Assembly: GCA_041159865.1 (NCBI GenBank)
Contig: JBEAXK010000032.1
Location: 1-44,141 of the forward strand
Direction of reading: 5' to 3'
Source of the DNA: BJGN01 sp041159865
GTDB lineage: Bacteria > Bacteroidota > Bacteroidia > Chitinophagales > Saprospiraceae
Length of the DNA stretch: 44,141 nt
Of the stretch, positions 16,435-25,950 are shown one piece after another; the first letter of the stretch is position 1; each line of letters opens with the position of its first letter. The notes under the pieces were generated by a model. That model searched no databases. It was not told the DNA's origin and worked only from the letters and a program-made list of their open reading frames with translations. The position numbers and the translations under genes are program-made.

Positions 16435-19400
16435 ATGCGTGGGTACAAAATATTAGATTGCATTATCATAGCTATAATTGCTTTCTTTTTGAATTCTCCT
16501 GGTTTATTACATGGTCAGTGCACTTTGATTTGCAATAATAATGTTTCTATTAGCGCGGACTCTACCTGTAATTTAAGAATTACAGCAGCCATGATTTTAA
16601 GTGAAACTAATCCTGCTATCTGTACACCTTCTGCTCCGACCGATTACGAGGTTACGGTTATGTTAGGCCCTAATGGACAGGTTTTTCCTGGTTCCCCATT
16701 TGTTGGAAGAGCATATCTCAATCAATTGCTTTATGCCAGAATCAGACATATTCCCAGTGGAAATATTTGTGTTGGCTCTTTTCGGGTTGTTTCCTTAGGA
16801 TCTCCTTTGATTATATGCCCCCGTGATACCACTATTCTTTGTGGAACACCTACCGATACATCCAGAACGGGAAGGGCAACATCTCTGGAATGTAACACGC
16901 ACACCATAACGTATGAAGATAAATATGAAAATAGAATTAATGCTTGTACAGATACTCTTGTAGGAATTATAAACAGAACCTGGACCATAACCCTTTCAAA
17001 TGGACAAAAAAATATTTGTGTTCAAAAAATAAAAATCAGAAGACCCTCAGTATCAAACTTGACTTTTCCCGCAAACAGAGATAATGTTGCTGGAAGAAGA
17101 GGGGTTTCTTGTGTTACACCCAATGTTACCCCAGATAGTACTGGTTGGCCTCAATTGAATGGGTTTAATATAACGCCTTCCAATATTTGTGGTATCTCTT
17201 TAACTTACAATGATCAAACAATAAATGGTTGTGCCCCTACCTACACACTGATCAGAAACTGGACAGCTGTAGATGGTTGTACCAATGCTATTCGTACTTT
17301 TCAACAAGTAATACAAGTCATAGATACCATTAAACCACGATTAACTTGTATTTCGGATACTTTAACTGCTTTTACCTCTTCTTCTACCCAATGTGGTGCT
17401 ACAGTAATCGTTCCTCCAATTTCGTTTATCGATTCCTGTGCTGCTAATAATCAGGTCAGAGTAGTGATAATGTCCAATTTTGGGGTTATTAATGGCAATG
17501 GTGGCCAATTGACAGGAGTTCCTCCGGGATTTCATACCATCATGTATATGGTTTCTGATCCTTGTGGTAACACGTCACAATGTTCCAGGGTAGTTCGGGT
17601 TATAGATAATACCCCGCCAGTTTTGGTTTGTCCGTCGAGTATCCAGGTTTCATTGACTTTGACAGGTGAAGCCCAGATTGATCCTAGTTCCTTTTATTTG
17701 CAGGCCACCGACTTATGTTGTACCAATTTAACTTTTAAATTGCAGAAAATGACAGCATCTCCCTTGCCTTTTTCTGATTCCTTAAAATATTTTTGTGCAG
17801 AGATCTTGACAAATAATATGGCTACCCTTCAGGTAACTGACTGTTATGGCAATTCCAATTTTTGTATGGTTGAGGTTGATGTGGTAGATAAATTACCCAG
17901 AACAATCATTTGTCCTGATACGGTAACTTTATTTAATCCAGCATTTTTAGCCGATACCAGTGTCGTAGGAGGACCGAGAGTAAATGGAACCTGTAACTTA
18001 TTTCAAATAGAATACGAGGATGACAGAAATCTGGGTTGTGGCGGTGGAACCGGTATCATCAGAAGAGACTGGACAGTCTATTATGGAGGAATAGATACAA
18101 CTACCTGCCCTACGCAAATTATTATTCTGAATGACACTACCACACTAAGAGCTACTTTCCCGCCTGATTATTCACAGACTAACTGTACCAATCTGGCATC
18201 TCTCAGCCCTGCAAATTTGCCTGTTGGTTTTAGAACACCTACTGTTATTAATCCTGCTTATAAAGGTATTGTTATATCCCATAATGATATTGTAAATTAT
18301 AATGTATCTGGCGCTTGTATCCAAATTTCCAGAACCTGGACGATTACCGATACCTGCGTTTATGAACCGGGTGACCCTATTGGTCCTTTGAATGGTCGAA
18401 TTGTTGGTACTCAGCTTATCCGGGTCTTTGACAATACACCACCAAGTTTTATCTGCCCATCAGAAGGACTGGTCATTTATCTGGATCCGGATTCTTGTAA
18501 TACAACCATCAGGCTACCAGTTCCTACCAATATCCAGGAGTGTTTGCCCAATTTGGTGACTATTTCCGTCAGTGGTGATTTTGGTAATTCCCTTGATATT
18601 TCAAGAATTCCCGCAGGCATCTATGATATTACATATAGAGTAACGGATATTTGCGGCAATTTTGGAACCTGTGATGCTACCTTTGCGATTATCGAAAATA
18701 CACCTCCTGACTTGTTTTGCAATAATATTGTCAGCAGGTCGCTGGCTGCAAATGGTCAGGCTATTGTAAATGCAATTGAATTTAATACAGGGACTACGGT
18801 CGATAATTGTACCACCACAGATTCCATCCGATGGAGGATTGGAGCCAGGCCAACGCCAGGTTTTACCGGTCCTCCACCTAATGCATCACTAACCTTTGCT
18901 TGCGACGACATTGGAGATAACCAATTAACGGTTTGGGCAGTAGATATTGCGGGTAATTATGAACGCTGTGATGTCATTGTAAGAATAAATGATCCGTTGG
19001 CTGTTTGTGGCGGCGGCATTACCGTAGCAGGGGCGATTAAACTGGAAAATGGTTCAGGAGTTCCTACGGTAAAAGTAGAGGAAATGAAAAATCATTCAGG
19101 GGAATCTATGACTGATAATAAAGGTACTTATGCAGTGAGTAACCTACTTCCAGGAGGTACCTATGAATTTATGCCAGGTAAAACAGGTAATTATTCAGAC
19201 GGGGTAACTACGCTCGATTTGATTCTGGTAAACAGACATTTGACAGGCTCCAAAGCACTGGAATCGCCTTATAAAATAATCGCTGCCGATGTGGATGGTA
19301 ATGGAAGAATATCTGTGCGGGATATAATTCAGCTTCAAAGATTAATATTGAATGTGACCAATTCCTTTCCAGAAAATAAACCATGGAGATTTATTCCCAA

Positions 19401-20250
19401 AAGCTTCAAATTCCCTAATCCAAAGGAACCTTTTGCAACTCCTTTTCCTGAATCCAAAGCGGTCTCTAATCTATTTAGCGACATGAATGATGGCGATTTT
19501 GTGGCCATTAAAATTGGAGATGTCAACAATAGTATTATCCCTGAAAATGGTATCAGCCCCCGTTCCCAGGAATCTTCCAGAGTCTTTTTACTCCCGCAAT
19601 GGAAGCTTCAACCAGGGGAACGGGTCTGGTTACCTATACATTTTGAAAACAGTGACCTTTGGTGGGGAGGGCAATTCGCTCTGCAATTCAATCCTGAATT
19701 AATTAAAATTCATGGATTCTCTGGTGCGGATGATTTAAACGTGGTGAATAAACCCATTTCAAACAATAACTGGGCTTTTTCCTGGTATACTGATCAATTG
19801 AAAAAAAGTGAGGCAGGTGAAGTCTTAGGCTTTATTGAAGTGGAAGCACTTCGTAAAACGAATCTTTCCGATGCCCTTACCTTAAATAATAATTTATTCG
19901 ATTCTGAGGCTTACTTATCAACACAGAACATTGATTCAGTGGTGGTCGCCCCCCTGACCATTCAGTACGCTTCACCAAATGCCGCAACCAATAGTGGGTT
20001 GCGGCTTTGGCCGAATCCATTTAAAGATTGGGTAACTTTTCAATTGCCTCCTGCTTCAGGATCACAAGGAGTGCTGGATATTTATGATGTACAAGGAAGA
20101 AAAATTTGGTCAAAATCCTGGATGTTAAATAAAGGAGATGCCCAACTTTTTACCCTTCAAGCTACCGAATTACCTCATGCAGGATTTTATATCTACAAAT
20201 ATTCAGATGGATTTGGACAATATACAGGAAATCTGATTTTACAAAAGTAA
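16435..20250 (+). CDS. Giant secreted HYR-type protein with dockerin-like, cohesin-like and T9SS type A domains (third copy)
   Basis: 1271 residues with a conventional signal peptide (MRGYKILDCIIIAIIAFFL...LHGQ). HYR/Ig-like repeats (about 120-860) carry boundaries such as IDNTPPVLVCP, FDNTPPSFICP and IENTPPDLFC. A carboxypeptidase-regulatory-like domain starts near 866. The dockerin-like module has DLILVNRHLTG near 928, then a fully canonical calcium loop DVDGNGRISVRD near 953 followed by IIQLQRLIL, and a KIGDVN loop near 1026. A cohesin-like domain (about 1055-1160, ending SEAY) and a type A tail (LWPNPF near 1191 to the end) follow. It is preceded by a sigma-54-like promoter and followed by a terminator. 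Its cohesin is the most divergent of the three (WWGGQFALQF). The plan and position make it a paralogue of the genes at 86 and 12300. Confidence 0.85.
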   Translation: MRGYKILDCIIIAIIAFFLNSPGLLHGQCTLICNNNVSISADSTCNLRITAAMILSETNPAICTPSAPTDYEVTVMLGPNGQVFPGSPFVGRAYLNQLLYARIRHIPSGNICVGSFRVVSLGSPLIICPRDTTILCGTPTDTSRTGRATSLECNTHTITYEDKYENRINACTDTLVGIINRTWTITLSNGQKNICVQKIKIRRPSVSNLTFPANRDNVAGRRGVSCVTPNVTPDSTGWPQLNGFNITPSNICGISLTYNDQTINGCAPTYTLIRNWTAVDGCTNAIRTFQQVIQVIDTIKPRLTCISDTLTAFTSSSTQCGATVIVPPISFIDSCAANNQVRVVIMSNFGVINGNGGQLTGVPPGFHTIMYMVSDPCGNTSQCSRVVRVIDNTPPVLVCPSSIQVSLTLTGEAQIDPSSFYLQATDLCCTNLTFKLQKMTASPLPFSDSLKYFCAEILTNNMATLQVTDCYGNSNFCMVEVDVVDKLPRTIICPDTVTLFNPAFLADTSVVGGPRVNGTCNLFQIEYEDDRNLGCGGGTGIIRRDWTVYYGGIDTTTCPTQIIILNDTTTLRATFPPDYSQTNCTNLASLSPANLPVGFRTPTVINPAYKGIVISHNDIVNYNVSGACIQISRTWTITDTCVYEPGDPIGPLNGRIVGTQLIRVFDNTPPSFICPSEGLVIYLDPDSCNTTIRLPVPTNIQECLPNLVTISVSGDFGNSLDISRIPAGIYDITYRVTDICGNFGTCDATFAIIENTPPDLFCNNIVSRSLAANGQAIVNAIEFNTGTTVDNCTTTDSIRWRIGARPTPGFTGPPPNASLTFACDDIGDNQLTVWAVDIAGNYERCDVIVRINDPLAVCGGGITVAGAIKLENGSGVPTVKVEEMKNHSGESMTDNKGTYAVSNLLPGGTYEFMPGKTGNYSDGVTTLDLILVNRHLTGSKALESPYKIIAADVDGNGRISVRDIIQLQRLILNVTNSFPENKPWRFIPKSFKFPNPKEPFATPFPESKAVSNLFSDMNDGDFVAIKIGDVNNSIIPENGISPRSQESSRVFLLPQWKLQPGERVWLPIHFENSDLWWGGQFALQFNPELIKIHGFSGADDLNVVNKPISNNNWAFSWYTDQLKKSEAGEVLGFIEVEALRKTNLSDALTLNNNLFDSEAYLSTQNIDSVVVAPLTIQYASPNAATNSGLRLWPNPFKDWVTFQLPPASGSQGVLDIYDVQGRKIWSKSWMLNKGDAQLFTLQATELPHAGFYIYKYSDGFGQYTGNLILQK

Positions 20251-20346
20251 TCATGGAATTGGAAATGCTGGTGAAGGTGGTTTCAAACTACTTGTTGCCA
20301 GCTCCTTTTCCTGGAAATATTTTTCATGCTTGTTTGTCATTATCAC

Positions 20347-20388
20347 TGGAATAAAATAGGTTTGTCCCGATTTTATTCCATTTTTTTT
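20347..20388 (+). terminator. Intrinsic terminator after the third giant gene
   Basis: TGGAATAAAAT (20347-20357) pairs perfectly with ATTTTATTCCA (20370-20380), with inner GG/CC pairing, followed by eight T. It lies about 97 bases after the stop codon. The 281-base gap 20251-20531 holds only this element. A short antisense frame there was rejected. Confidence 0.75.
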
Positions 20389-20531
20389 AACCTGTTTAAA
20401 ATACTTGGTAGCCTTTTTTATTGACACATAAACAGACAAAAATCAAGGAATCCATTATCTACTTATCATTTAGTCATTTGGAAATTATAGATAAAAATAG
20501 CTGCTTGCATCCTTTTTAATATATAATCGGT

Positions 20532-20900
20532 ATGATTTCAAAATTTCAAAAAGGTAAATGGGGGGAATCACTGGCTTACCAGTGGCTTTCCGAAAAAAAT
20601 TATCGTATTATTCATAAAAATTGGTTCTTTGGACATGCAGAAATTGATTTGATAGCCTGGCATTTTGATACCTTGGTCTTTGTGGAAGTTCGATTGCTTC
20701 ACCATCACAATAAAATTTTACCCGAAAATACAGTCGGATTTTCGAAAAGAAAAAAAATAGCTTCAGCAGCAGCTGCTTTTGCTGAAGAATCTAATTATCA
20801 GGGAGATATTCGATTTGATATTGTAGGAGTCTCATTTGGGAACGGTAAAAAACCTGAAATCAGACATTTTCCAGATGCCTTTTTCCCAGGACTTTTTTAA
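20532..20900 (+). CDS. YraN/UPF0102 family nuclease-fold protein
   Basis: 122 residues, the usual length for the family. The N-terminal GKWGESLAYQWLSEKNYRII, followed by AEIDLIAW and LVFVEVR, matches the YraN pattern GxxGExxAxxxLxxxGxxIxxxNxxxxxGEIDLI...VFVEVK, a restriction-endonuclease-like fold. Two family-typical residues differ: the G before EID is A (HAEID) and the Lys of the VEVK motif is Arg. The role of the family is uncertain; a nucleic-acid transaction is usually assumed. It stands alone between a terminator and the oxidoreductase gene 54 bases downstream. Confidence 0.85.
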   Translation: MISKFQKGKWGESLAYQWLSEKNYRIIHKNWFFGHAEIDLIAWHFDTLVFVEVRLLHHHNKILPENTVGFSKRKKIASAAAAFAEESNYQGDIRFDIVGVSFGNGKKPEIRHFPDAFFPGLF

Positions 20901-20954
20901 TCAAATTTGGTTTATATCCGTTTGCATGTTAATTTTATTCAAAATGAATAAGGA

Positions 20955-22328
20955 ATGAATTGGAACAAATCAATTTGGATTTTAATAATATCAGTTGGGA
21001 TGATGAATTTGTACGGTCAGGAAAACTCAAAAGAGATTAAACTGATTACCCTTGATCCTGGACATTTTCATGCGGCGCTGATTCAAAAATCAATGTATCC
21101 TCAGATGTCTACTACGGTTCACGTTTATGCTCCCGCCGGAACGGATGTCGATTTACATTTAGCCAGAATAAATGGGTATAATTCCCGTTCCCAACAACCA
21201 ACCCAATGGGATGAAAAAGTCTATATAGGAAAGGATTATTTACAGAGAATGCTTTCTGAAAAAAAGGGAAATGTGGTTATGCTGGCTGGAAATAATAAAC
21301 TGAAAACTAAATATATCGCCGATGCCGTATCAGCAGGTTTTCATGTTTACGCAGATAAACCAATGGCTATTAATTCTGCAGGATTCAATTTGTTAGAAAA
21401 AGCATTTAAACAAGCAGAACAGAAGAATATCATGATTTATGATATTATGACCGAACGATATGAAATAACATCCATGTTGCAAAAGGCCTTTTCCACTTTT
21501 GAAGAGGTATTTGGTGTTCTTCAGGATGGTACACTGGAAAATCCCGCGGTTATTAAAGAGAGCGTACATCATTTCTATAAAGAAGTTTCCGGTTCACCTC
21601 TTCAAAGACCAGCCTGGTTTTATGATGTTACACAGGAAGGGGAGGGTATAGTCGATGTTACCACCCATTTAGTTGATCTTGTACAATGGAGTTGTTTTCC
21701 AGATCAGGCACTTAATTATGATAGAGATATTCAGTTAATTGAAGCTAAAAGATGGGCTACTACGTTAAGTCCTGCTCAATTTTCAGCCAGTACTAAAGTT
21801 ACTCAAATTCCAGATTATTTAAAAAATATTCGAACTGGTGACGGGCAATTATCGGTTTTTTCCAATGGACAGATTGACTATAAAATAAAAGGGCATCATG
21901 CTCAGGTTAAGGTAACCTGGGCATGGCAGGCAGAACCAGGTGCTGGTGATACCCATTATTCCATTATGAGGGGAACAAATTCCAGCCTGGTTATTCGCCA
22001 GGGAAAGGAGCAAGGTTATCAGCCCGTTTTTTCTGTAGAGTCTAACCGATTTAAAGAAGAGGCATTTCGCAATACTTTTGAAAGAGTCTTTAGAACCGTT
22101 GCAAAAACCTATCCAGGTATAAGTTATATACTTATGGGAAATACGGCCGTATTTGATGTTCCTGCCATATATAAAGAAGGGCATGAAGCCCATTTTGCCA
22201 GAGTCACAGAAAAATTTCTGGACTTCCTTTCAAAAGGGAAAATGCCGGCATGGGAAATTCCTAATATGCTGGTTAAGTACAAATTAACCACCGAAGCATT
22301 AAATTTAGCCGCTAAAAATTCAAAATAG
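20955..22328 (+). CDS. Secreted Gfo/Idh/MocA-type oxidoreductase
   Basis: 457 residues. The N-terminal signal peptide (MNWNKSIWILIISVGMMNLYGQ) indicates export. The Rossmann-like start (IKLITLDPGHFHAALIQKSMY), the VVMLAGNN strand and the HVYADKPMAI motif (position of the catalytic Lys in Gfo/Idh/MocA enzymes) place it in the secreted Bacteroidota group that carries the 'putative oxidoreductase C-terminal' domain. The substrate is unknown; relatives act on sugars or sugar derivatives using a bound NAD(P). It converges with the RNase R gene, with only 11 bases between stop codons. A DUF1080-type gene at the right edge could belong to the same kind of sugar chemistry but is far away. Confidence 0.85.
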   Translation: MNWNKSIWILIISVGMMNLYGQENSKEIKLITLDPGHFHAALIQKSMYPQMSTTVHVYAPAGTDVDLHLARINGYNSRSQQPTQWDEKVYIGKDYLQRMLSEKKGNVVMLAGNNKLKTKYIADAVSAGFHVYADKPMAINSAGFNLLEKAFKQAEQKNIMIYDIMTERYEITSMLQKAFSTFEEVFGVLQDGTLENPAVIKESVHHFYKEVSGSPLQRPAWFYDVTQEGEGIVDVTTHLVDLVQWSCFPDQALNYDRDIQLIEAKRWATTLSPAQFSASTKVTQIPDYLKNIRTGDGQLSVFSNGQIDYKIKGHHAQVKVTWAWQAEPGAGDTHYSIMRGTNSSLVIRQGKEQGYQPVFSVESNRFKEEAFRNTFERVFRTVAKTYPGISYILMGNTAVFDVPAIYKEGHEAHFARVTEKFLDFLSKGKMPAWEIPNMLVKYKLTTEALNLAAKNSK

Positions 22329-22339
22329 GTGTAGTTCCT

Positions 22340-24514
22340 TTATTTGGGTTCTTCAAAAACACCCAGTTCAACTTGTCGCTTTTGCAGATTCGTATCAATG
22401 AGTCTTACTTTAAGTTTGGCGCCCATTTTAAGCGTTTGACCGGTATAAATGCCTCTGGCAAAAAGTCGGGATGGATCCATTTCATAAGGTTCTGCAAATC
22501 GATTGAAGGAGAGAAATCCTTCACAATGGGTGGTTAGTAGTTCAACAAATACCCCTCTGTCCATCATTCCCGTTATGATTCCTTCGAATACTTCACCAAC
22601 ATGATTTTCTAGGAACTCAACTTGTTTATATTTGATTGATTCTCTTTCTGCTTCCATCGCTTTTCGCTCCATGCTGGAAATATGTCTGCATTGTTCCTTT
22701 AAATAAACCTTGTTACAAAGCCATAAGGATTCCAGATTATGAGCCAATAACCGATGTGCTATGACGTCAGAATATCGGCGTATAGGAGAGGTGAAATGAG
22801 TGTAATGGGTAAAGGCAAGACCATAATGCCCAATATTTTCTGGTGAATAAATAGCTTTTGCCATGGTTCTGATGGCTATGGGTGCTAAAAATTTTAAGGC
22901 GGGGTCGTGCTGTGATTGTTCTGCTAGTAAATTATAGGAATTAGCAATTTCTTTAGGGGAATCTACCCTCATTTTCACTCCAAATTCTCTTGCAAATCGA
23001 GCTAATTCAAAAACTTTATCCTCATTTGGTTCATCATGTACCCGGTAAATAAACGGAATTTCATATCCTGTTCCATCTATTTTGTGTTGTATAAATAAAG
23101 CAACCTCCTGGTTAGCCAGCAACATGAAGTCCTCAATGAGCTTATGCGCATCTTTTCGGTCTTTGATAAAAATTTCCAGTGGAGCTCCTGAATCGTCAAG
23201 TTTAAACTGGACCTCATCAGACTCAAATTGAATAGCGCCTGCCGCAAATCTTTTCTTTCTTAATTGGTGTGCTATTTTGTTTAGATGCAATAATTCTTCC
23301 GATAAAGGGCCCTCAGAACCGTCTAAAATTTCCTGCGCCTCCTCGTAAGTAAATCTGCGATTGGAATGAATGATAGTCCGGCCAAACCATCTGTCCACAA
23401 CTTTACCTTTTTCATCTATATTGAAAACGGCAGAAAAGGTAAGCTTGTCCTCATTTGGTCTCAAGGAACAAAGTTCATTACTCAATTTCTCAGGTAACAT
23501 GGGAAGTACCCGATCTACTAAATAAACCGAAGTAGAACGAGTGTACGCTTCTTTATCGAGTGCAGAACCTTCCCTCAGATAATGGGTGACGTCGGCAATA
23601 TGCACGCCAACTTCAATTTGTCCATCAGGCAACGTACGATAAGAAATAGCGTCATCAAAATCTTTTGCATTCCAAGGGTCAATGGTAAAAGTTAATACCT
23701 CACGCATATCTCTACGAAGAGCTATTTCTTCTTGCGATATAGCTGTATCAATAGCTTTGGCTTCATTTAAAGCCGACTCACTAAATCCTAAATCAAAACC
23801 TGCATTGAGTAAAATACTTTGCATCTCAATATCGTGACTTCCTGCTGCACCAAGCACGTAAGTAATTTTACCTATGGGTAAAGGAGTTGCCTGTCCTGTC
23901 CATCCAGTAATTTTAACCACTACTTTGTCGCCATTTTTAGCGCCTAAAGTTTCGGTTAATTCCACTTTAATATCATAAGGCAGCAAGGTATCAGTGACGA
24001 CGAGTCCAAATTTATTATTAAGATTTAAAACGCCTAAGAAAGCTTCTTTTGCCCTGCTTATCACGTCAATAACTTCACCTTCAGGTCTTCTTTTCCCTCT
24101 TGGTGTCCAGGTTTGGATTCTCACGGTGTCTCCATTCATGGCCGTATTTAGGTTCCTCATTGAAATATACACATCAACAGGTTTGCCTTCAACTTTTATA
24201 AAAGCAGCACCAGACCGGGTCATATCTACGATACCAACTTCGCCTTTTTCCTGTTTTTCAGGCTGATTATTTCTGTTATATTGAAACTTATAATCTTCTA
24301 GGGCAAGCACCTCTTTTTCTGTAACCAAGAGATTAAGTGCATGTAAAATGGCATCCTTGGTGTTTGAAATGGAAAGGGTCTGGGCTATCTGACGAGGATT
24401 ATATCTTTTTTTAGGCGCATTTTTCAATAAATCTAATACAGCCAGACGAAGCTCTTTGGCATTAAATTTAGGTTGATTATCCGCGGATGAACCTGATTTT
24501 TTCTTTTTACTCAT
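22340..24514 (-). CDS. rnr: Ribonuclease R (RNB-family 3'-5' exoribonuclease)
   Basis: 724 residues. An N-terminal winged-helix-like region (KRYNPRQIAQTLSISN) is followed by cold-shock OB domains (GEVGIVDMTRSGAAFIKV). The RNB catalytic domain begins near residue 270 with FTIDPWNAKDFDDAISY, whose Asp cluster binds the catalytic metal. The C-terminal S1 domain is VGEVFEGIITGMMDRGVFVEL. It degrades structured RNA processively in the cytoplasm. It is downstream of the small unknown gene 24524-25042 with a 9-base gap, so the two are very likely co-transcribed. Confidence 0.95.
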   Translation of the reverse strand: MSKKKKSGSSADNQPKFNAKELRLAVLDLLKNAPKKRYNPRQIAQTLSISNTKDAILHALNLLVTEKEVLALEDYKFQYNRNNQPEKQEKGEVGIVDMTRSGAAFIKVEGKPVDVYISMRNLNTAMNGDTVRIQTWTPRGKRRPEGEVIDVISRAKEAFLGVLNLNNKFGLVVTDTLLPYDIKVELTETLGAKNGDKVVVKITGWTGQATPLPIGKITYVLGAAGSHDIEMQSILLNAGFDLGFSESALNEAKAIDTAISQEEIALRRDMREVLTFTIDPWNAKDFDDAISYRTLPDGQIEVGVHIADVTHYLREGSALDKEAYTRSTSVYLVDRVLPMLPEKLSNELCSLRPNEDKLTFSAVFNIDEKGKVVDRWFGRTIIHSNRRFTYEEAQEILDGSEGPLSEELLHLNKIAHQLRKKRFAAGAIQFESDEVQFKLDDSGAPLEIFIKDRKDAHKLIEDFMLLANQEVALFIQHKIDGTGYEIPFIYRVHDEPNEDKVFELARFAREFGVKMRVDSPKEIANSYNLLAEQSQHDPALKFLAPIAIRTMAKAIYSPENIGHYGLAFTHYTHFTSPIRRYSDVIAHRLLAHNLESLWLCNKVYLKEQCRHISSMERKAMEAERESIKYKQVEFLENHVGEVFEGIITGMMDRGVFVELLTTHCEGFLSFNRFAEPYEMDPSRLFARGIYTGQTLKMGAKLKVRLIDTNLQKRQVELGVFEEPK

Positions 24515-24523
24515 TGTTGATAT

Positions 24524-25042
24524 TTATTCCGGAATAAGTTCATCTTCAATTTCAACGATGCGACCTTCCGGTAATAATTCTAATAACAACGTAGTACTGC
24601 TTCCTGGTTCATAAGTTTCCTTGATATGTGAAATTCCTGATAAAATTCTTATTCTCCAGTCTTCGTCTATCACAGCAATCGATTGTAAGATGGTTTCCTG
24701 GATTACGCTGGTTCCTGACAGTGTTCGTCTGTCGATGAGTACTCCTTTTTTAGTAAAGGTGGCAAGGATAAAATGATAATTTAATAAAGCGCCTTTCCAA
24801 TAAACAATGGCATGAAATCCTTCTGTCTCTGGAACCCGAAAACAAGGCATAAACTCTGTGAATTCATCAGGGACTGTTTCTTCTAATGGATATAAAAATT
24901 GCTGAATAAAGGCCTCTGGCAACGGTATATTATCCTGACTAAAAATATTAATATTTTCTTCTGCCAATACAACCGGTAACGGCGTGATCGGGAAAAATTG
25001 AATAAACTGAGAAAAGGTTACGCCTTTTAAGGGTTCTTCCAT
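24524..25042 (-). CDS. Conserved-looking hypothetical protein upstream of RNase R
   Basis: 172 residues, not recognised. It is acidic with no signal peptide or membrane span. It begins MEEPLKGVTFSQFIQFFPIT, contains the segment GFHAIVYWKGALLNYHFILATF and ends in a Glu-rich strand-like tail (EGRIVEIEDELIPE). Predicted alternating beta strands suggest a compact soluble domain. It precedes the RNase R gene by 9 bases on the same strand, which suggests joint expression and a possible role in RNA metabolism, though this is context only. Confidence 0.75.
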   Translation of the reverse strand: MEEPLKGVTFSQFIQFFPITPLPVVLAEENINIFSQDNIPLPEAFIQQFLYPLEETVPDEFTEFMPCFRVPETEGFHAIVYWKGALLNYHFILATFTKKGVLIDRRTLSGTSVIQETILQSIAVIDEDWRIRILSGISHIKETYEPGSSTTLLLELLPEGRIVEIEDELIPE

Positions 25043-25137
25043 TGATTTGTGAATGAATGTTATTTGAAATGATTCTAAATTAATTTGTTTTTAAGAACTT
25101 AGTTCTATATTAAGAGGGGTATTTTGCGTTAAAGATA

Positions 25138-25145
25138 TAGTTTTG
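25138..25145 (+). promoter_or_regulatory. Candidate -7 box (TAGTTTTG) for the sdh operon
   Basis: TAGTTTTG fits TAnnTTTG and lies 42 bases before the sdhC ATG. No TTTG at the usual 19-21 base spacing is present; a TTTG at 25123-25126 is too close. It would fire in the gap divergent from the 24524-25042 gene. Confidence 0.45.
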
Positions 25146-25187
25146 CATATCATTTTTCAAAATGCTGTTAATGAAAAATAAAATACG

Positions 25188-25925
25188 ATGAGTTGGATGA
25201 CAAATGTACTGAAGCCAGTCGGGTTAGACTGGTTTGCCAATTTCTTGACCTCGTCAATTGGCAAAAAACTTTTGATGAGTCTTTCTGGTTTTTTCCTTAT
25301 TTTATTTCTTCCTGTTCACTTAATTGGAAATTTGCAATTATTGACAAAGGATGCAGGGGTTTCTTTTAACCTTTACTCTCATTTTATGACACATAATCCG
25401 TTGATTAAAACGGTTTCTTATTTACTTTATTTCTCCATTCTTCTGCATACCATTCAGGGACTTTTGTTATGGAGAAAAAATAAGAAGTCAAGAGGAAAAA
25501 TAGAATATGCAGTTAAAGCTTTAAGAGGTGATGGAACCAATGTAAAAGCTGCAGCTAATATGGCCTGGCTTGGAATTATTATCTTCGTTTTTATCGTAGT
25601 TCACATGTATCAGTTTTGGTTGCAGATGAAACTTGGAAAAGTTTCCATGGTTACCATCGAGGGGATGGATTATAAAAACTTATACGAACCTGTTGTTTTA
25701 GCTTTTACTAATCTGAATTTCGTAATATTTTATGTTGTCTCAATGATTATTATAGGGATTCACCTGAACCATGGATTCCAAAGTGCATTTCAAACACTCG
25801 GCTTGAATCATAAGAAATATACCCCTTTTATTAAGTCCTTTGGAAAAGTATATGCTTTTATCGTCCCATTTGGATTTGCAATCATTCCTATTATTATTTA
25901 TGGGCGTGAAAATCTATGGTGGTAA
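25188..25925 (+). CDS. sdhC: Succinate dehydrogenase/fumarate reductase cytochrome b subunit
   Basis: 245 residues of the Bacteroidota/epsilon-type single-chain cytochrome b558 subunit. Five hydrophobic spans are visible: LLMSLSGFFLILFLPVHLIG, LIKTVSYLLYFSILLHTIQG, AWLGIIIFVFIVVHMYQFW, NFVIFYVVSMIIIGIHLNHG and YAFIVPFGFAIIPIIIY. His residues inside or at the edges of the spans (HLIG, LLHT, VVHMY, GIHLNHG) are the expected di-haem ligands. It anchors the catalytic subunits and passes electrons to menaquinone. It is the first gene of sdhCAB, with 25 bases before sdhA. Confidence 0.93.
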   Translation: MSWMTNVLKPVGLDWFANFLTSSIGKKLLMSLSGFFLILFLPVHLIGNLQLLTKDAGVSFNLYSHFMTHNPLIKTVSYLLYFSILLHTIQGLLLWRKNKKSRGKIEYAVKALRGDGTNVKAAANMAWLGIIIFVFIVVHMYQFWLQMKLGKVSMVTIEGMDYKNLYEPVVLAFTNLNFVIFYVVSMIIIGIHLNHGFQSAFQTLGLNHKKYTPFIKSFGKVYAFIVPFGFAIIPIIIYGRENLWW

Positions 25926-25950
25926 TCTTTTTTTTTGACCTTAATCGTTA

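Noticed and set aside
86..20250. The locus as a classical cellulosome
   Set aside because: No glycoside hydrolase, carbohydrate esterase or carbohydrate-binding module is visible on the dockerin-bearing proteins, so the term would mislead.
20251..20439. Minus-strand 62-codon frame in the gap after the third giant gene
   Set aside because: It runs through the perfect terminator stem of the upstream gene, has no recognisable motif, and has a composition like non-coding DNA.
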